Shown: positions 1 to 9,070, counted from the first letter of the stretch. The stretch: 64,000 nucleotides of DNA from JAVVEG01 sp041751425 (GCA_041751425.1 JBGSXL010000001.1:35579-99578); one strand, 5' to 3'. Program-made: numbers and translations. Notes: generated from the sequence alone by a model not told the origin.

Positions 1-1026
1 GTGCAAGGCAGAGAGCTGAGCAGCATATTTTTCGGCGGCGGCACACCCAGTCTTTTTTCAGCGCGTTCCTTTGAGAGGCTCCTTGGCGCTATCCAGCAAA
101 TGATTCCTTTTGCTGCCAATATCGAAATCACGTTAGAAGCAAACCCCGGCACTGCAGAGCGACAGAAGTTTGCAGACTATCGCAAGATCGGCATCAATCG
201 TCTGTCTATCGGTATCCAGAGTTTCGCTGAGAAGCAGTTGCAGAATCTTGGCAGAATTCATGGCAGTGACGATTCCTGCAAAGCGATAGAGTTTGCTGTT
301 GCTGCCGGCTTCGATAATTTCAATCTGGATATCATGTACGGGCTTGAGCGGCAATCGCTGGATGCTGCGATGGCGGATCTGCAGGAAGCGATTTCCAGCA
401 AGCCGCAGCATATCTCCTGGTATCAGTTAACCATTGAACCGAATACTGAGTTCTTCAGATATCCACCACCGCTGCCGAAAGAAAAGTTAATACTGGATAT
501 GCAGGACAGTGGCCTGGCGCTGCTTGCCGCCAATGGTTTCGAACGTTACGAGGTGTCAGCGTTTGCACAGAAAGGCAGACAGGCGCGCCATAATCTGAAC
601 TACTGGTTGTTTGGCGATTATATTGGCATTGGGGCAGGCGCACACGGCAAACTTTCCATTCCGTCGCGACACTGGATTGTGCGCACGCGCAAAAACAAGC
701 AGCCAGCGCACTATCTTGCAGTTCTTGACCGCATAGAGAATCTCGCCCACCCACAGAGCTCGGAGCAAAGAGCTTCATTCACTGCCGAAGTTTCAGCCAT
801 CGAGACTAAAGAACTTGCCATCGAGTTCATGCTCAACGCGCTGCGAATGCCGCAAGGTTTCCCCAAAGCCATGTTCGAAGAACGTACGGGCCTTGCTTTC
901 AGCACCGTGGAAAAGCGCGTAGAATCTCTGCAAAGAAAAGGTCTTCTGGCAGTTTCAGAAACAGCAGTCCATTGTACTGAGCGCGGCATGCAATTACTGA
1001 ATACTGTGTTGGAAGAGTTTCTATAG
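1..1026 (+). CDS. hemW: Radical SAM heme chaperone HemW (5' end outside window)
   Basis: HemW binds heme and S-adenosylmethionine and is thought to deliver heme to respiratory enzymes in the cytoplasm; it was formerly misnamed as an oxygen-independent coproporphyrinogen oxidase. Visible are the FFGGGTPS glycine loop near residue 11, the TLEANPG segment, the RLSIGIQSF segment and the YEVSAFAQ / HNLNYW motifs of the HemW branch. About 30–40 N-terminal residues, including the CxxxCxxC iron-sulfur motif, lie before base 1, so the GTG at base 1 is not taken as the true start. The C-terminal HemW domain is complete. The pterin dehydratase gene follows after 20 bp on the same strand. Confidence 0.93.
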   Translation: MQGRELSSIFFGGGTPSLFSARSFERLLGAIQQMIPFAANIEITLEANPGTAERQKFADYRKIGINRLSIGIQSFAEKQLQNLGRIHGSDDSCKAIEFAVAAGFDNFNLDIMYGLERQSLDAAMADLQEAISSKPQHISWYQLTIEPNTEFFRYPPPLPKEKLILDMQDSGLALLAANGFERYEVSAFAQKGRQARHNLNYWLFGDYIGIGAGAHGKLSIPSRHWIVRTRKNKQPAHYLAVLDRIENLAHPQSSEQRASFTAEVSAIETKELAIEFMLNALRMPQGFPKAMFEERTGLAFSTVEKRVESLQRKGLLAVSETAVHCTERGMQLLNTVLEEFL

Positions 1027-1046
1027 AACCCTGTTAGGAAAACACT

Positions 1047-1403
1047 ATGAGCAGCTCCTTATACGAACAGCATTGCCAACCCTGCATGCTTGGCGCGCGC
1101 CCCATGTCCTCAGACGAAAGCAATCGCATGATCGCTTCCATACCACGCTGGAAGAAAATCAATGTGGATGGTGTTGATCAAATTCGCCGCGAGTTTCATT
1201 TCCGGGATTTCAAGGAGGCGTTCTCATTCAGCACCAAAGTCTGCATGTTGGCGGAACGTGAGAATCATCATCCCAGCGTCTTAACGGAGTGGGGCAAGGT
1301 CACCGTTTACTGGTGGACTCACAAAGCCAATGGCCTGCATGCCAACGATTTCATCATGGCGGCAAAGACAGATTTGATCGCCAGCAAAGCTTCGGAAAGT
1401 TGA
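1047..1403 (+). CDS. phhB: 4a-hydroxytetrahydrobiopterin dehydratase (PCD/DCoH)
   Basis: Pterin-4a-carbinolamine dehydratase, which recycles the pterin cofactor of aromatic amino acid hydroxylases by removing water from 4a-hydroxy-tetrahydropterin. The 118-residue length fits the family. The signature is visible in the C-terminal half: E-x-x-N-HHP followed by V-x-V-Y-W-W-T-H and a later N-D-F, the usual active-site histidines of the alpha/beta fold. No phenylalanine hydroxylase is adjacent, so its partner is elsewhere or it acts on another pterin (for example a molybdopterin-related role suggested for some PCDs). It sits 5 bp before argE and is probably co-transcribed. Confidence 0.9.
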   Translation: MSSSLYEQHCQPCMLGARPMSSDESNRMIASIPRWKKINVDGVDQIRREFHFRDFKEAFSFSTKVCMLAERENHHPSVLTEWGKVTVYWWTHKANGLHANDFIMAAKTDLIASKASES

Positions 1404-1408
1404 GCGTT

Positions 1409-2608
1409 ATGGCAACGAACTTCCCAGACTTGTTTGCACACCTGGACAGGATTCTGCGCCTGCCCAGCATCAGTTCTGCGAACACGAGAATCGATATGAG
1501 CAATCTGGTTGTTATCGAATATCTGGCTGAGTGTTTCACTGATCTGGGTTTCAGTTGCGAGATTGTCGAGAGCCCCAGCAGCAGCCAGCTTAAGAAGGCG
1601 AACCTGATAGCGACATTCGGTACGGGCCCAGGAGGGTTGGTGTTGGCTGGCCATACCGATACCGTACCGATGGACGAGGCCCTGTGGAAAGTCCCCCCAC
1701 TGCAATTAACGCAAAAAGATAATCGTTTATACGGGCTGGGCAGTGCTGACATGAAGGGATTTTTCCCAATCATCATGGAAGCGGTAAAAACAATGGGCGA
1801 ATTGAAACTGAATCAGCCCTTGATAGTGTTGGCCACTGCCGATGAAGAAACTTCGATGCAGGGCGCGCGCACGCTGGCGGCTTTAGGTAAACCCAAGGCC
1901 CGTTACGCGGTGATTGGCGAACCTACCGGTCTGCGGCCGGTGCGGGCACACAAAGGCATCATGATGGAAACACTGCGCTTACAGGGACAGAGTGGCCACT
2001 CTTCCGACCCCAGTCTTGGTAAAAATGCGCTGGAAGCAATGCACAGCGTGATTGGTGAATTGCTTGAATTCCGCAAGGATATTCAAGCTCGCTTTCAAGA
2101 CGACTTGTTCTCTATTGCCCACCCTACTCTGAATCTGGGCTGCATTCATGGCGGCGACAATCCCAACCGCATCTGTGGCCATTGCGAACTGGAGTTTGAT
2201 ATTCGCCTGATGCCCGGCATGGAGATGCAGGCGATGCGCGATGATATCAGCCAGCGCATGCGCCCCATTGCAGAACGCTTTGGTGTGGAATTCAGTCTGA
2301 CTCCCCTGTTCCCGGGCATACCGGCATTCTTCACGCCCGCCGACAGCTCACTTGTCCACACCGCTGAGCAGTTGACCCGTCACAATGCGACTACGGTAGC
2401 TTTCGGAACCGAGGGCCCGATGCTGCAAGAGCTCGGTATGGAAACCATCGTATTAGGTCCCGGCGATATAGATCAGGCGCATCAACCTGATGAATATCTG
2501 GCACTGTCCCGCATCAAACCCTGCATAGAATTGTTGCAGAGTTTGATCACGCGTTTTTGTATTCAACCAGATAACACCGTTGTTCCCGCCGGAAAAAACG
2601 TTTCATAA
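1409..2608 (+). CDS. argE: Acetylornithine deacetylase
   Basis: M20-family zinc deacetylase that removes acetate from N-acetyl-L-ornithine in linear arginine biosynthesis. Metal-site motifs are visible: GHTDTVP (ligand His plus the following Asp), GSADMKGF (bridging Asp), ATADEE (catalytic and ligand Glu) and the IGEPTG loop. The length of 399 residues fits ArgE. A longer reading from base 1289 in the same frame would run through the end of phhB; the ATG 5 bp after the phhB stop gives the family-like N-terminus MATNFPDLF and was preferred. Its neighbour argA catalyses the first committed step of the same pathway. DapE is the main alternative, but the sequence and the argA context favour ArgE. 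Confidence 0.92.
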   Translation: MATNFPDLFAHLDRILRLPSISSANTRIDMSNLVVIEYLAECFTDLGFSCEIVESPSSSQLKKANLIATFGTGPGGLVLAGHTDTVPMDEALWKVPPLQLTQKDNRLYGLGSADMKGFFPIIMEAVKTMGELKLNQPLIVLATADEETSMQGARTLAALGKPKARYAVIGEPTGLRPVRAHKGIMMETLRLQGQSGHSSDPSLGKNALEAMHSVIGELLEFRKDIQARFQDDLFSIAHPTLNLGCIHGGDNPNRICGHCELEFDIRLMPGMEMQAMRDDISQRMRPIAERFGVEFSLTPLFPGIPAFFTPADSSLVHTAEQLTRHNATTVAFGTEGPMLQELGMETIVLGPGDIDQAHQPDEYLALSRIKPCIELLQSLITRFCIQPDNTVVPAGKNVS

Positions 2609-2637
2609 GTTTCCACGAATAGCATATATTGTGCGCC

Positions 2638-3963
2638 ATGAATCAATTACCCGAATACATTGACTGGTTCCGTCACTCCTCCAGCTATATCAACGCGCAC
2701 CGCAAGAAGGTGTTCGTGGTACTGCTGACTGGCGAAACGCTGGCGCACGAAAACTTCAGTAATGTTGTGCATGACATCACCCTGCTGCATAGCCTGGGGG
2801 TGAAGCTTGTGCTTGTGCATGGTGCCAGACCGCAGATCAATGAGGCGCTGGAAGCTGCCGGAATCAAACCGCGTTATCACAACGGTTTGCGCATTACTGA
2901 TGTAGACAGCCTGCATCATATCAAGCGCACCATTGGCGCTTTGAGTATCGATATCGAATCCCATTTCTCCATGGGTTTGGTCAATTCTCCGATGCATGGC
3001 GCAGATATAAAACTGAGCAGAGGTAATTTTATTACTGCCAGGCCGCTCGGAATTCTGGAAGGTGTCGATTACGCATTGACCGGCGTTGTGCGTAAAGTAA
3101 ACGCGGTTGCTATTCAACAGCATCTGGACAGAAATAATATCGTGCTTATTTCTAACCTGGGCTATTCACCAACTGGTGAAGTATTCAACCTGGCGCAGGA
3201 AGATGTCGCCACCGAAACTGCCATCGCAATGAATGCGGAAAAACTTATTCTTTTTATACCACAGAAAGGTGTTCAGGATGCCAGTGGCGAACTGGTGAGC
3301 ACATTGAACCCTGGCCTGGCACAAACACTGCTCGCGCAGTTGGCACTGGATGAAACGAATGTTAACAATGGCATAATCCCGGCACTTACGGCTGCAACCA
3401 GAGCCTGCAGGAAGCATGTGCACCGTTCGCATCTGATCAGCTTTGTACAGAATGGTGCTCTATTAGAGGAGCTGTTTACACGCGAAGGTTCCGGCACGCT
3501 GGTTTCGAAAGATACGTTTGAAGAGCTACGCTCTGCCACTATCGATGACGTGGGTGGAATTCTGGAGTTGATCAAACCCATGGAAGACGCCGGTGTGTTG
3601 GTGCATCGTTCGCGCGAGTTGCTGGAAGCGGAGATCAACTACTTCAAAGTGATTGAGATGGAGGGCATGATCATTGCGTGCGCCGCTATATATCCGCTGG
3701 ATGATTCGACCGGAGAGATAGCGTGTATTGTTATACATCGTGATTATCAGGAAAACGGTCGCGGTGAGCACCTGTTGAAAGCGATCGAAACTGAAGCTAA
3801 AAAGATGGGGCTGACCAAAGCTATTGTACTGACTACGCAAACTGCACATTGGTTTATAGAACGCGGATTCAAGGAAATAGCGATCAGCGAATTGCCGGAG
3901 AAAAAAAAGAAACTGTATAACTACCAGCGCAACTCGAAGGCGTTTCGAAAAAACCTGGTTTGA
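2638..3963 (+). CDS. argA: Amino-acid N-acetyltransferase (N-acetylglutamate synthase)
   Basis: Transfers acetyl from acetyl-CoA to glutamate, the entry reaction of arginine synthesis; the classical bacterial enzyme is feedback-inhibited by arginine. The 441-residue protein has the two-domain form: an N-terminal amino-acid-kinase fold (GVKLVLVHGARPQIN around residues 55–70, no kinase catalysis expected) and a C-terminal GNAT domain (residues about 300–440, with REYQENGRGEHLL-like acetyl-CoA loop). The ATG at 2638 was chosen over an in-frame TTG 9 bp earlier because it gives the typical MNQLPEYI start. It lies 29 bp after argE. It converges on the regulator at 3968 with no obvious terminator between them. 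Confidence 0.95.
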   Translation: MNQLPEYIDWFRHSSSYINAHRKKVFVVLLTGETLAHENFSNVVHDITLLHSLGVKLVLVHGARPQINEALEAAGIKPRYHNGLRITDVDSLHHIKRTIGALSIDIESHFSMGLVNSPMHGADIKLSRGNFITARPLGILEGVDYALTGVVRKVNAVAIQQHLDRNNIVLISNLGYSPTGEVFNLAQEDVATETAIAMNAEKLILFIPQKGVQDASGELVSTLNPGLAQTLLAQLALDETNVNNGIIPALTAATRACRKHVHRSHLISFVQNGALLEELFTREGSGTLVSKDTFEELRSATIDDVGGILELIKPMEDAGVLVHRSRELLEAEINYFKVIEMEGMIIACAAIYPLDDSTGEIACIVIHRDYQENGRGEHLLKAIETEAKKMGLTKAIVLTTQTAHWFIERGFKEIAISELPEKKKKLYNYQRNSKAFRKNLV

Positions 3964-3967
3964 ACCT

Positions 3968-4624
3968 TCACGTCAAAGCAGTGACCTTGTAGGCACACCG
4001 CCTTGCACCCGACAAAATGTGATTGATGCGCTCGATGCCGGCAGTATCCCCCAGTACCTCCTGAAACACTTCCAGTTCTGAGCGGCAGAATCCCTGACAG
4101 GCTGTTGCGGCCGCACAGATCGGACAGTGGTTCTCAATCAGCAGCCAGCTGTTACTTCCCAGTTCCTTTACCTCGCTCATATAACCTTCATCGGTACGCA
4201 GTCGACTCAGAATCTGTAGACGCTGTGGCAGCGTTTCGGCATCGGCCACCGCATGTTGATACATCTGCAAAGTCTTGCGGGTGCGTTGTGCAATCAGGGC
4301 GTCCAACCCGTCATCACCGAAAACCTCTTTTACTGAAGCGATCAACGCGACAGTGACATCCGCATGCGCATCGGGAAATAGACGATGTCCTTTACCCGTC
4401 AGATGCCAGGGCCGCACCGGCCGGCCCCGCCCCGGTTTCTGCTCTGTATTCTCTGCCTGCAGGACATAACCGGCCTGCTGCATAGCCGTCAAATGCTGGC
4501 GTATGCCTACCGTTGTCATGCCCAAGGCCTGCGCCAATACACGCGCCGTTAAAGCGCCCTTGGTCTTGAGCCTGAAGAGGATGTCCTGCTGGCTTTGGGG
4601 AAGTTCGTTCAAAATTTGTCCCAT
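3968..4624 (-). CDS. SufR-like HTH repressor with C-terminal cysteine cluster
   Basis: Transcription regulator of the COG2345/SufR type. The first 65 residues form a winged helix-turn-helix (LTARVLAQALGMTTVGIRQHL). A basic PGRGRPVR stretch follows, and the C-terminal third carries NHCPIC, then CQGFC and RCAY, the cysteine pattern that binds a labile iron-sulfur cluster in SufR relatives. It could therefore sense oxidative or Fe-S stress; this is inference from the family. The gene is divergent from a glyoxalase-fold gene, and the 215-bp space between them holds repeated TTTACACA-type sites and a perfect inverted repeat, so autoregulation and control of the neighbour are likely. No suf genes are nearby. 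Confidence 0.8.
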   Translation of the reverse strand: MGQILNELPQSQQDILFRLKTKGALTARVLAQALGMTTVGIRQHLTAMQQAGYVLQAENTEQKPGRGRPVRPWHLTGKGHRLFPDAHADVTVALIASVKEVFGDDGLDALIAQRTRKTLQMYQHAVADAETLPQRLQILSRLRTDEGYMSEVKELGSNSWLLIENHCPICAAATACQGFCRSELEVFQEVLGDTAGIERINHILSGARRCAYKVTALT

Positions 4625-4627
4625 TTC

Positions 4628-4692
4628 ACTTTTTACACAGAACTTCTTTACACAAATACTACTTTTTACACAGATACTACTTTCATACAGCT
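4628..4692. repeat. Four degenerate ~16-bp direct repeats before the SufR-like gene
   Basis: Units start at 4628, 4642, 4658 and 4676 and share the pattern ACTNCTTTTTACACAGAT. The core TTTACACA resembles the half-site of the perfect inverted repeat at 4747–4774 (CTTTACATAAA), so these may be reiterated binding sites for the adjacent regulator. They lie immediately upstream of its start codon. Confidence 0.6.
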
Positions 4693-4746
4693 ACTGTGTT
4701 TATAAAGCTTCTGCGTTCCACAAGCCGAATGATGCCAGAATTTGGA

Positions 4747-4774
4747 TTTATGTAAAGCAAAGACTTTACATAAA
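4747..4774. promoter_or_regulatory. Perfect inverted repeat, probable operator
   Basis: TTTATGTAAAG, a 6-base spacer (CAAAGA), then CTTTACATAAA: an 11-bp perfect inverted repeat in the divergent region, about 65 bp before the glyoxalase-fold gene. Its position and symmetry fit an operator for a dimeric winged-helix repressor. There is no U-tract, so it is not a terminator. Confidence 0.6.
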
Positions 4775-4839
4775 ATGGCGACAGGAATATATTGGCAAAG
4801 TAATTACTTATCTATTTAGCGTTAAACAAGGAGAAATCT

Positions 4840-5280
4840 ATGTTTGCCAAGCGAATGGAGCACATTAACCTGCGTGTTCCCTCAATAAAAAAGACCCAGG
4901 CGTTCCTGGCAGCCGCCTTCGAGGACTTCCGCCAGCGTGGCAATGGCTATAGCGAAACCTACGGCTACTGGTCGCATTTCGGCAACGATGAAACGTATAT
5001 CGCCCTGCTGCAGTCCGCCAAACCAGGCGAGGAAGATGCGCAGCCTGTGCCTGATTATCACTACGACGATCAGTTCCGTCTGATGCACATCGGCATGGAG
5101 GTTGAAGATATCAAGGCGCTGATGGAGCGTCTGCGCAGGCAGGGTCTGGAGCCTGATCTCACTGACGACACTCACCCGCACCGGCGCCGCGTGTATTATC
5201 TGGATGGCAATAACGTAGAGTGGGAGTTTATTCAGTACCTGAGTGATAAACCTGCGGAGAGAAACGACTACTCTCTATAA
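4840..5280 (+). CDS. VOC (glyoxalase/bleomycin-resistance fold) family protein
   Basis: A 146-residue vicinal-oxygen-chelate fold protein. The beginning MEHINLRV (His-8 region) and later LMHIGMEVEDI plus YYLDGNNVEWEFIQY give the paired beta-alpha-beta-beta-beta pattern with metal-ligand candidates His and Glu. The family includes glyoxalase I, dioxygenases and antibiotic-binding proteins; the substrate cannot be read from sequence. A strong Shine-Dalgarno (AAGGAG at 4828) fixes the ATG. It is divergent from the SufR-like regulator and has the operator-like inverted repeat in its leader, so it is a likely regulatory target. Confidence 0.8.
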   Translation: MFAKRMEHINLRVPSIKKTQAFLAAAFEDFRQRGNGYSETYGYWSHFGNDETYIALLQSAKPGEEDAQPVPDYHYDDQFRLMHIGMEVEDIKALMERLRRQGLEPDLTDDTHPHRRRVYYLDGNNVEWEFIQYLSDKPAERNDYSL

Positions 5281-5320
5281 GGGGTTCCGGCTCGATTATG
5301 AATCGGTATCTGCAAACTCA

Positions 5321-6682
5321 TCACTCCAGCCGTTTGAAATAGTCCCGCGCTGCCGCCACCACCTTTGGTGAGAGCAGCAGCGTGGCCGTCATGGTAGGGA
5401 TAGCCATCAATGCATACGCACTGTCGATGACACCGAAAACAGCTTCCAGCGACACCACGGCTCCAACCACAACGAGCCCAATGTAACAGTATTTGTACAC
5501 CGCTTGGTGTTCAGCCCCAAGCAGAAATCCCAGACATTTTGCGCCGTAGTACCAGAACGTGAACATGGTGCTGCTGGCAAAAACCAGCACCACAAATGCT
5601 ACTGCGTATGTGCCAAAGGTGCCAGGCAGCACTTCTCCGAAAGCCATGGCTGTCAACGTTACACCATTGGCGTCTGAAGTTTCCCACACACCTGTGACCA
5701 GAATCACCAGTGCCGTGCAGGTGCACACTATCAAGGTGTCTATCACCGGCCCCATCATCGCAACCAGACCCTCGCGCACAGGCTCGGTAGTCTTGGCAGC
5801 GCCGTGAGCCATCACTTCCGTGCCGATACCCGCTTCATTGGAGAATGATCCACGCATCACGCCTATCGTAATTACTCCTACCAGACCACCACCTACCGAT
5901 TGTGCAGTGAAGGCGTCTTGCACGATGAACAGTAAATGGCCGGGCAGCTCAGTGATATGCGCAGCAAGCACGATGACAGTAAGACTCATATAGACAAGGA
6001 CCATCGCCGGCACCAGACGCACAGCAACGTAACCCAGACGCTTGATACCACCAAAAATGACACCACCCACCAGTCCCGCCATACACAATCCGAACAATAG
6101 ATCGAACGTGAAATGATTGTTGGGGTCTACCCAGCCTGTCGGCACAAAAACAACCTCGCGCATGATCTGCGTCAGTTGGTTTATTTGCACAATAGGCAGG
6201 GTGCCGAATAGTCCCGCGATACAAAAGAAAATAGCCAGCCAGTGCCAGCGCGGCCCGAGACCCTCGCGAATGATGTACATCGGTCCGCCCTGCAGTTCGC
6301 CGTTGCTGTCCAGGCCGCGATACATGATGGAAAGAGTGCAGGTGAAGAACTTCGTCGCAACGCCCACGATGGCGGTAACCCACATCCAAAAGACTGCACC
6401 GGGGCCACCCAACGTAATGGCAATGGCTACGCCGGCGATATTGCCCATGCCCAGTGTGCCGGACAGCGCTGCCGATAGCGCTTGAATGTGCGAAAGATCG
6501 CCAGGGTCGTGCTCATCATCGTAATGACCACGCAGGATGGCTATGGCGTGGCCGAAATAGCGATAGGGTTGCAAGCGGCTGTAGATGGCAAAATAGATAC
6601 CGCCGCCCACCAACAGAATAATTAACGGGGTGCCCCAAAGAAATGCGGACAAAGATTGCAATGCCTGGCCAACTGAGCCCAT
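5321..6682 (-). CDS. Alanine/glycine:cation symporter (AGCS family)
   Basis: Inner-membrane Na+ (or H+)-coupled transporter for alanine or glycine. The 453-residue protein shows about ten hydrophobic segments and the AGCS hallmark GTLGMGNIAGVA near residue 75, plus GGPGAVFWMW, the long periplasmic region after LQGGPMYII, and FSNEAGIGTEVMAHGAAKT in the middle. The start is 34 bp downstream of folA on the same strand, so it may be read from the lgt–thyA–folA transcript. The exact substrate is not determinable. Confidence 0.88.
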   Translation of the reverse strand: MGSVGQALQSLSAFLWGTPLIILLVGGGIYFAIYSRLQPYRYFGHAIAILRGHYDDEHDPGDLSHIQALSAALSGTLGMGNIAGVAIAITLGGPGAVFWMWVTAIVGVATKFFTCTLSIMYRGLDSNGELQGGPMYIIREGLGPRWHWLAIFFCIAGLFGTLPIVQINQLTQIMREVVFVPTGWVDPNNHFTFDLLFGLCMAGLVGGVIFGGIKRLGYVAVRLVPAMVLVYMSLTVIVLAAHITELPGHLLFIVQDAFTAQSVGGGLVGVITIGVMRGSFSNEAGIGTEVMAHGAAKTTEPVREGLVAMMGPVIDTLIVCTCTALVILVTGVWETSDANGVTLTAMAFGEVLPGTFGTYAVAFVVLVFASSTMFTFWYYGAKCLGFLLGAEHQAVYKYCYIGLVVVGAVVSLEAVFGVIDSAYALMAIPTMTATLLLSPKVVAAARDYFKRLE

Positions 6683-6716
6683 GATTGCTCCTTATTTTTC
6701 TTGGATTTGTAATTTA

Positions 6717-7220
6717 TTATTTTCTGTCGAGCACAATAAAACTATAATCGTAAGGATTGGCATCCGATGCACTGAATTTTTCCCGCGCAATTTCCCGCCA
6801 CGCGTTTGTGTCAAAATCCGGAAAAAAAACATCACCCTCCACATCTGCATGCACTTGTGTCAGATACAATCGGTCTGCCATTGGTAATGCCAGAGCAAAA
6901 ATTTCTGCCCCACCAATGACCATAGCTTCCTCATTCTCTTCGTCACTCACTTCTGCTTTTGCCAGCTCAATCGCTGCCTGCAACGTACCCGCAACTTTTG
7001 CACCAGCAAGTGTGAATGTTGGGTCTCGCGAAATAACAATACTGGTTCTGCCGGGCAGAGGCTTGCCAATAGAGTCCCAGGTTTTTCTGCCCATGATTAT
7101 CGGTTTACCGAGCGTTGTGCGTTTGAAGTATTTGAGGTCTTCAGGCAAACGCCAGGGCAAATCATTATTGCGCCCGATGGTGCGATTATTTGCCATGGCC
7201 CAGATTAGTGCTAGTTTCAT
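6717..7220 (-). CDS. folA: Dihydrofolate reductase
   Basis: NADPH-dependent reduction of dihydrofolate to tetrahydrofolate. The 167 residues match the chromosomal bacterial enzyme. Visible are the N-terminal LALIWAMANNRTIGRNNDLPW with the substrate-binding Trp and acidic position in LPEDLKYFKRTT, the NADPH loop MGRKTWDSIGKPLPGR, and VIGGAEIF. It follows thyA by 53 bp; thymidylate synthase makes the dihydrofolate that this enzyme recycles, so the pair forms a functional unit. Confidence 0.96.
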   Translation of the reverse strand: MKLALIWAMANNRTIGRNNDLPWRLPEDLKYFKRTTLGKPIIMGRKTWDSIGKPLPGRTSIVISRDPTFTLAGAKVAGTLQAAIELAKAEVSDEENEEAMVIGGAEIFALALPMADRLYLTQVHADVEGDVFFPDFDTNAWREIAREKFSASDANPYDYSFIVLDRK

Positions 7221-7273
7221 AAATAATGTTCATTGCTCTTGCTGAAAACCCGACTCTGAAAATCCAGCTCTGA

Positions 7274-8068
7274 CTACACAGCGACCGGCGCTTTTATATG
7301 CGGATGAAATTCATAACCGGATATTTCAAAGTCGTCATAGGTGTAATCGAAAATTGTGGCCGGTTTGCGTTTGATCACGAGTTTTGGCAATGGCAACGGT
7401 TGACGCGACAATTGCAGTTTAGTTTGCTCCAGGTGATTCACATACAGATGTGTATCGCCACCCGTCCAGACAAAGTCGCCTACATCCAGATCGCATTGCT
7501 GTGCAATCATATGCGTCAACAATGCGTAAGAGGCGATATTGAACGGTACGCCCAGAAATGTATCCGCAGAGCGCTGATAAAGCTGGCAGGATAGTTTGCC
7601 GTCGGCAACATAAAACTGAAACAGTGAGTGGCAGGGCGGCAACGCCATCTCATCAACATAAGCAGGATTATAAGCAACAACCATCAGGCGACGCGAGTTC
7701 GGATTACTGCGGATTTGTTCGATGAGCTTACTTATCTGGTCTACGGATTGACCATCCTTCGCCGGCCACGAACGCCACTGAAAGCCATACACTGGCCCCA
7801 GGTCGCCATTCTCATCCGCCCATTCATCCCAGATGGAAACTCCGTTCTCTTTGAGATAACGGATATTGGTATCGCCACTGAGAAACCAAAGCAGTTCGAT
7901 GATAATAGAGCGCAGGTGTAACTTTTTAGTAGTTACCAGTGGGAAACCATCCTGCAGATTGAAGCGCATCTGGTGCCCGAAAACCGAAAGCGTACCTGTG
8001 CCGGTGCGATCTCCCTTCTGAGCACCTTCATCCAGAATGCGTTGCAATAAATCGAGATACTGTTTCAT
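7274..8068 (-). CDS. thyA: Thymidylate synthase
   Basis: Converts dUMP to dTMP with methylene-tetrahydrofolate as carbon donor and reductant. The 264-residue length equals that of the classic enzyme. Motifs include the arginine loop near residue 21 (GDRTGTGTLSVFGHQMRF), the active-site cysteine in LPPCHSLFQFYV, the QRSADTFLGVPFNIASYALL dUMP-binding stretch, and the C-terminal HPHIKAPVAV lid. The spacing of 28 bp after lgt is typical of a co-transcribed lgt–thyA pair in gammaproteobacteria. Confidence 0.97.
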   Translation of the reverse strand: MKQYLDLLQRILDEGAQKGDRTGTGTLSVFGHQMRFNLQDGFPLVTTKKLHLRSIIIELLWFLSGDTNIRYLKENGVSIWDEWADENGDLGPVYGFQWRSWPAKDGQSVDQISKLIEQIRSNPNSRRLMVVAYNPAYVDEMALPPCHSLFQFYVADGKLSCQLYQRSADTFLGVPFNIASYALLTHMIAQQCDLDVGDFVWTGGDTHLYVNHLEQTKLQLSRQPLPLPKLVIKRKPATIFDYTYDDFEISGYEFHPHIKAPVAV

Positions 8069-8096
8069 TTTCTACTAACCTGTTTCCACTTCCCGG

Positions 8097-8933
8097 TTAT
8101 TTTTTCTGACTGGATTTTTTTCCACCCGAGCTTTTCACAGTTGAGATTTCTTCCGGTGCTCTACGATAAGCGATAAACAGCAGAGTTGCGCCGGCCAGTA
8201 TCATCGGTAACGACAACAACTGCCCCATCGTCATCCAGTCCAGAGCGACAAAGCCTATACCAAAATCCGGTTCACGATAGAATTCAACGAAGAAGCGCTG
8301 GCAGCCATAGGCTACACCAAACAATCCTGAGACGGCATAGCGGGGCCGCGGCTTACTTGAGAACCACCACATGAGGGCGAACAAAAGAATCCCCTCCAGA
8401 GCAAATTGATACAGTTGGGAAGCGTGACGCGGGAACGCATCCACATGCGGGAATACCATCCCCCAGGCCACATCAGTTTGTCTGCCCCAGAGTTCACCGC
8501 CGATAAAGTTTCCGATACGTCCTGCACCCAGTCCAAACGGTGCCAATGGCGCAATAAAGTCGAGCACGTCAAACCAGTTGCGTTGCAATTTCCGTGCGTA
8601 TAGATACAACGCCAGCATCACGCCCAGGAAGCCGCCATGGAATGACATGCCGCCTTCCCAGACGCGAAGCAGCCACATGGGATCCGCCAGCACTCTGTCG
8701 AAATTATAGAACAGCATCGAGCCTAAGCGGCCACCGACTACAGCACCCACCGCACCGTAAAAAATCAGATCCGAAATCTGATCGTTGGTCCAGACAGGAG
8801 AAGCCTTTGCCGCGCGCATACGCGCCAGATACCACGCACCGCCAAAAGCAATGATGTACATGATGCCGTACCAGTGCACGGCGAGTGGACCAAGTGAGAA
8901 TGCTACTGGATCAATTTGCGGGTAAGTCAGCAT
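8097..8933 (-). CDS. lgt: Prolipoprotein diacylglyceryl transferase
   Basis: Inner-membrane enzyme that moves a diacylglyceryl group from phosphatidylglycerol to the lipobox cysteine of prolipoproteins. The 278-residue protein has seven hydrophobic segments, HWYGIMYIIAF near the N-terminus (conserved His), HGGFLG, and the family signature GAGRIGNFIGGELWGR. One point differs: the usual FINGE in that signature reads FIGGE here, while the catalytic Arg, first Asn and Glu are kept. The tail is short and basic with serines. This is the first gene of the lgt–thyA–folA group; a terminator for the upstream ptsP transcript lies before it. Confidence 0.95.
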   Translation of the reverse strand: MLTYPQIDPVAFSLGPLAVHWYGIMYIIAFGGAWYLARMRAAKASPVWTNDQISDLIFYGAVGAVVGGRLGSMLFYNFDRVLADPMWLLRVWEGGMSFHGGFLGVMLALYLYARKLQRNWFDVLDFIAPLAPFGLGAGRIGNFIGGELWGRQTDVAWGMVFPHVDAFPRHASQLYQFALEGILLFALMWWFSSKPRPRYAVSGLFGVAYGCQRFFVEFYREPDFGIGFVALDWMTMGQLLSLPMILAGATLLFIAYRRAPEEISTVKSSGGKKSSQKK

Positions 8934-9037
8934 AGGAAGCGGGAACCGAGTTTTTAGCAGTGGTGATGCTCTAACATCGGATGAAGGATTGTCAAGGACA
9001 ATGGGCGCTGAGCTGCGTTGAAGGCTACATGATTTGC

Positions 9038-9070
9038 GAAAAAGAAAGCGCTGCCGGGGAGGGCAGCGCT
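9038..9070 (-). terminator. Rho-independent terminator after ptsP
   Basis: Read on the minus strand, a perfect 9-bp stem (AGCGCTGCC / GGCAGCGCT, arms 9047–9055 and 9062–9070) with a 6-base loop is followed by TTTCTTTTTC. It ends minus-strand transcription coming from rppH–ptsP before lgt. Confidence 0.85.

Noticed and set aside
1289..1408. N-terminal extension of ArgE through the end of phhB
   Set aside because: It would overlap phhB coding sequence out of frame; the ATG at 1409 gives a family-like start.
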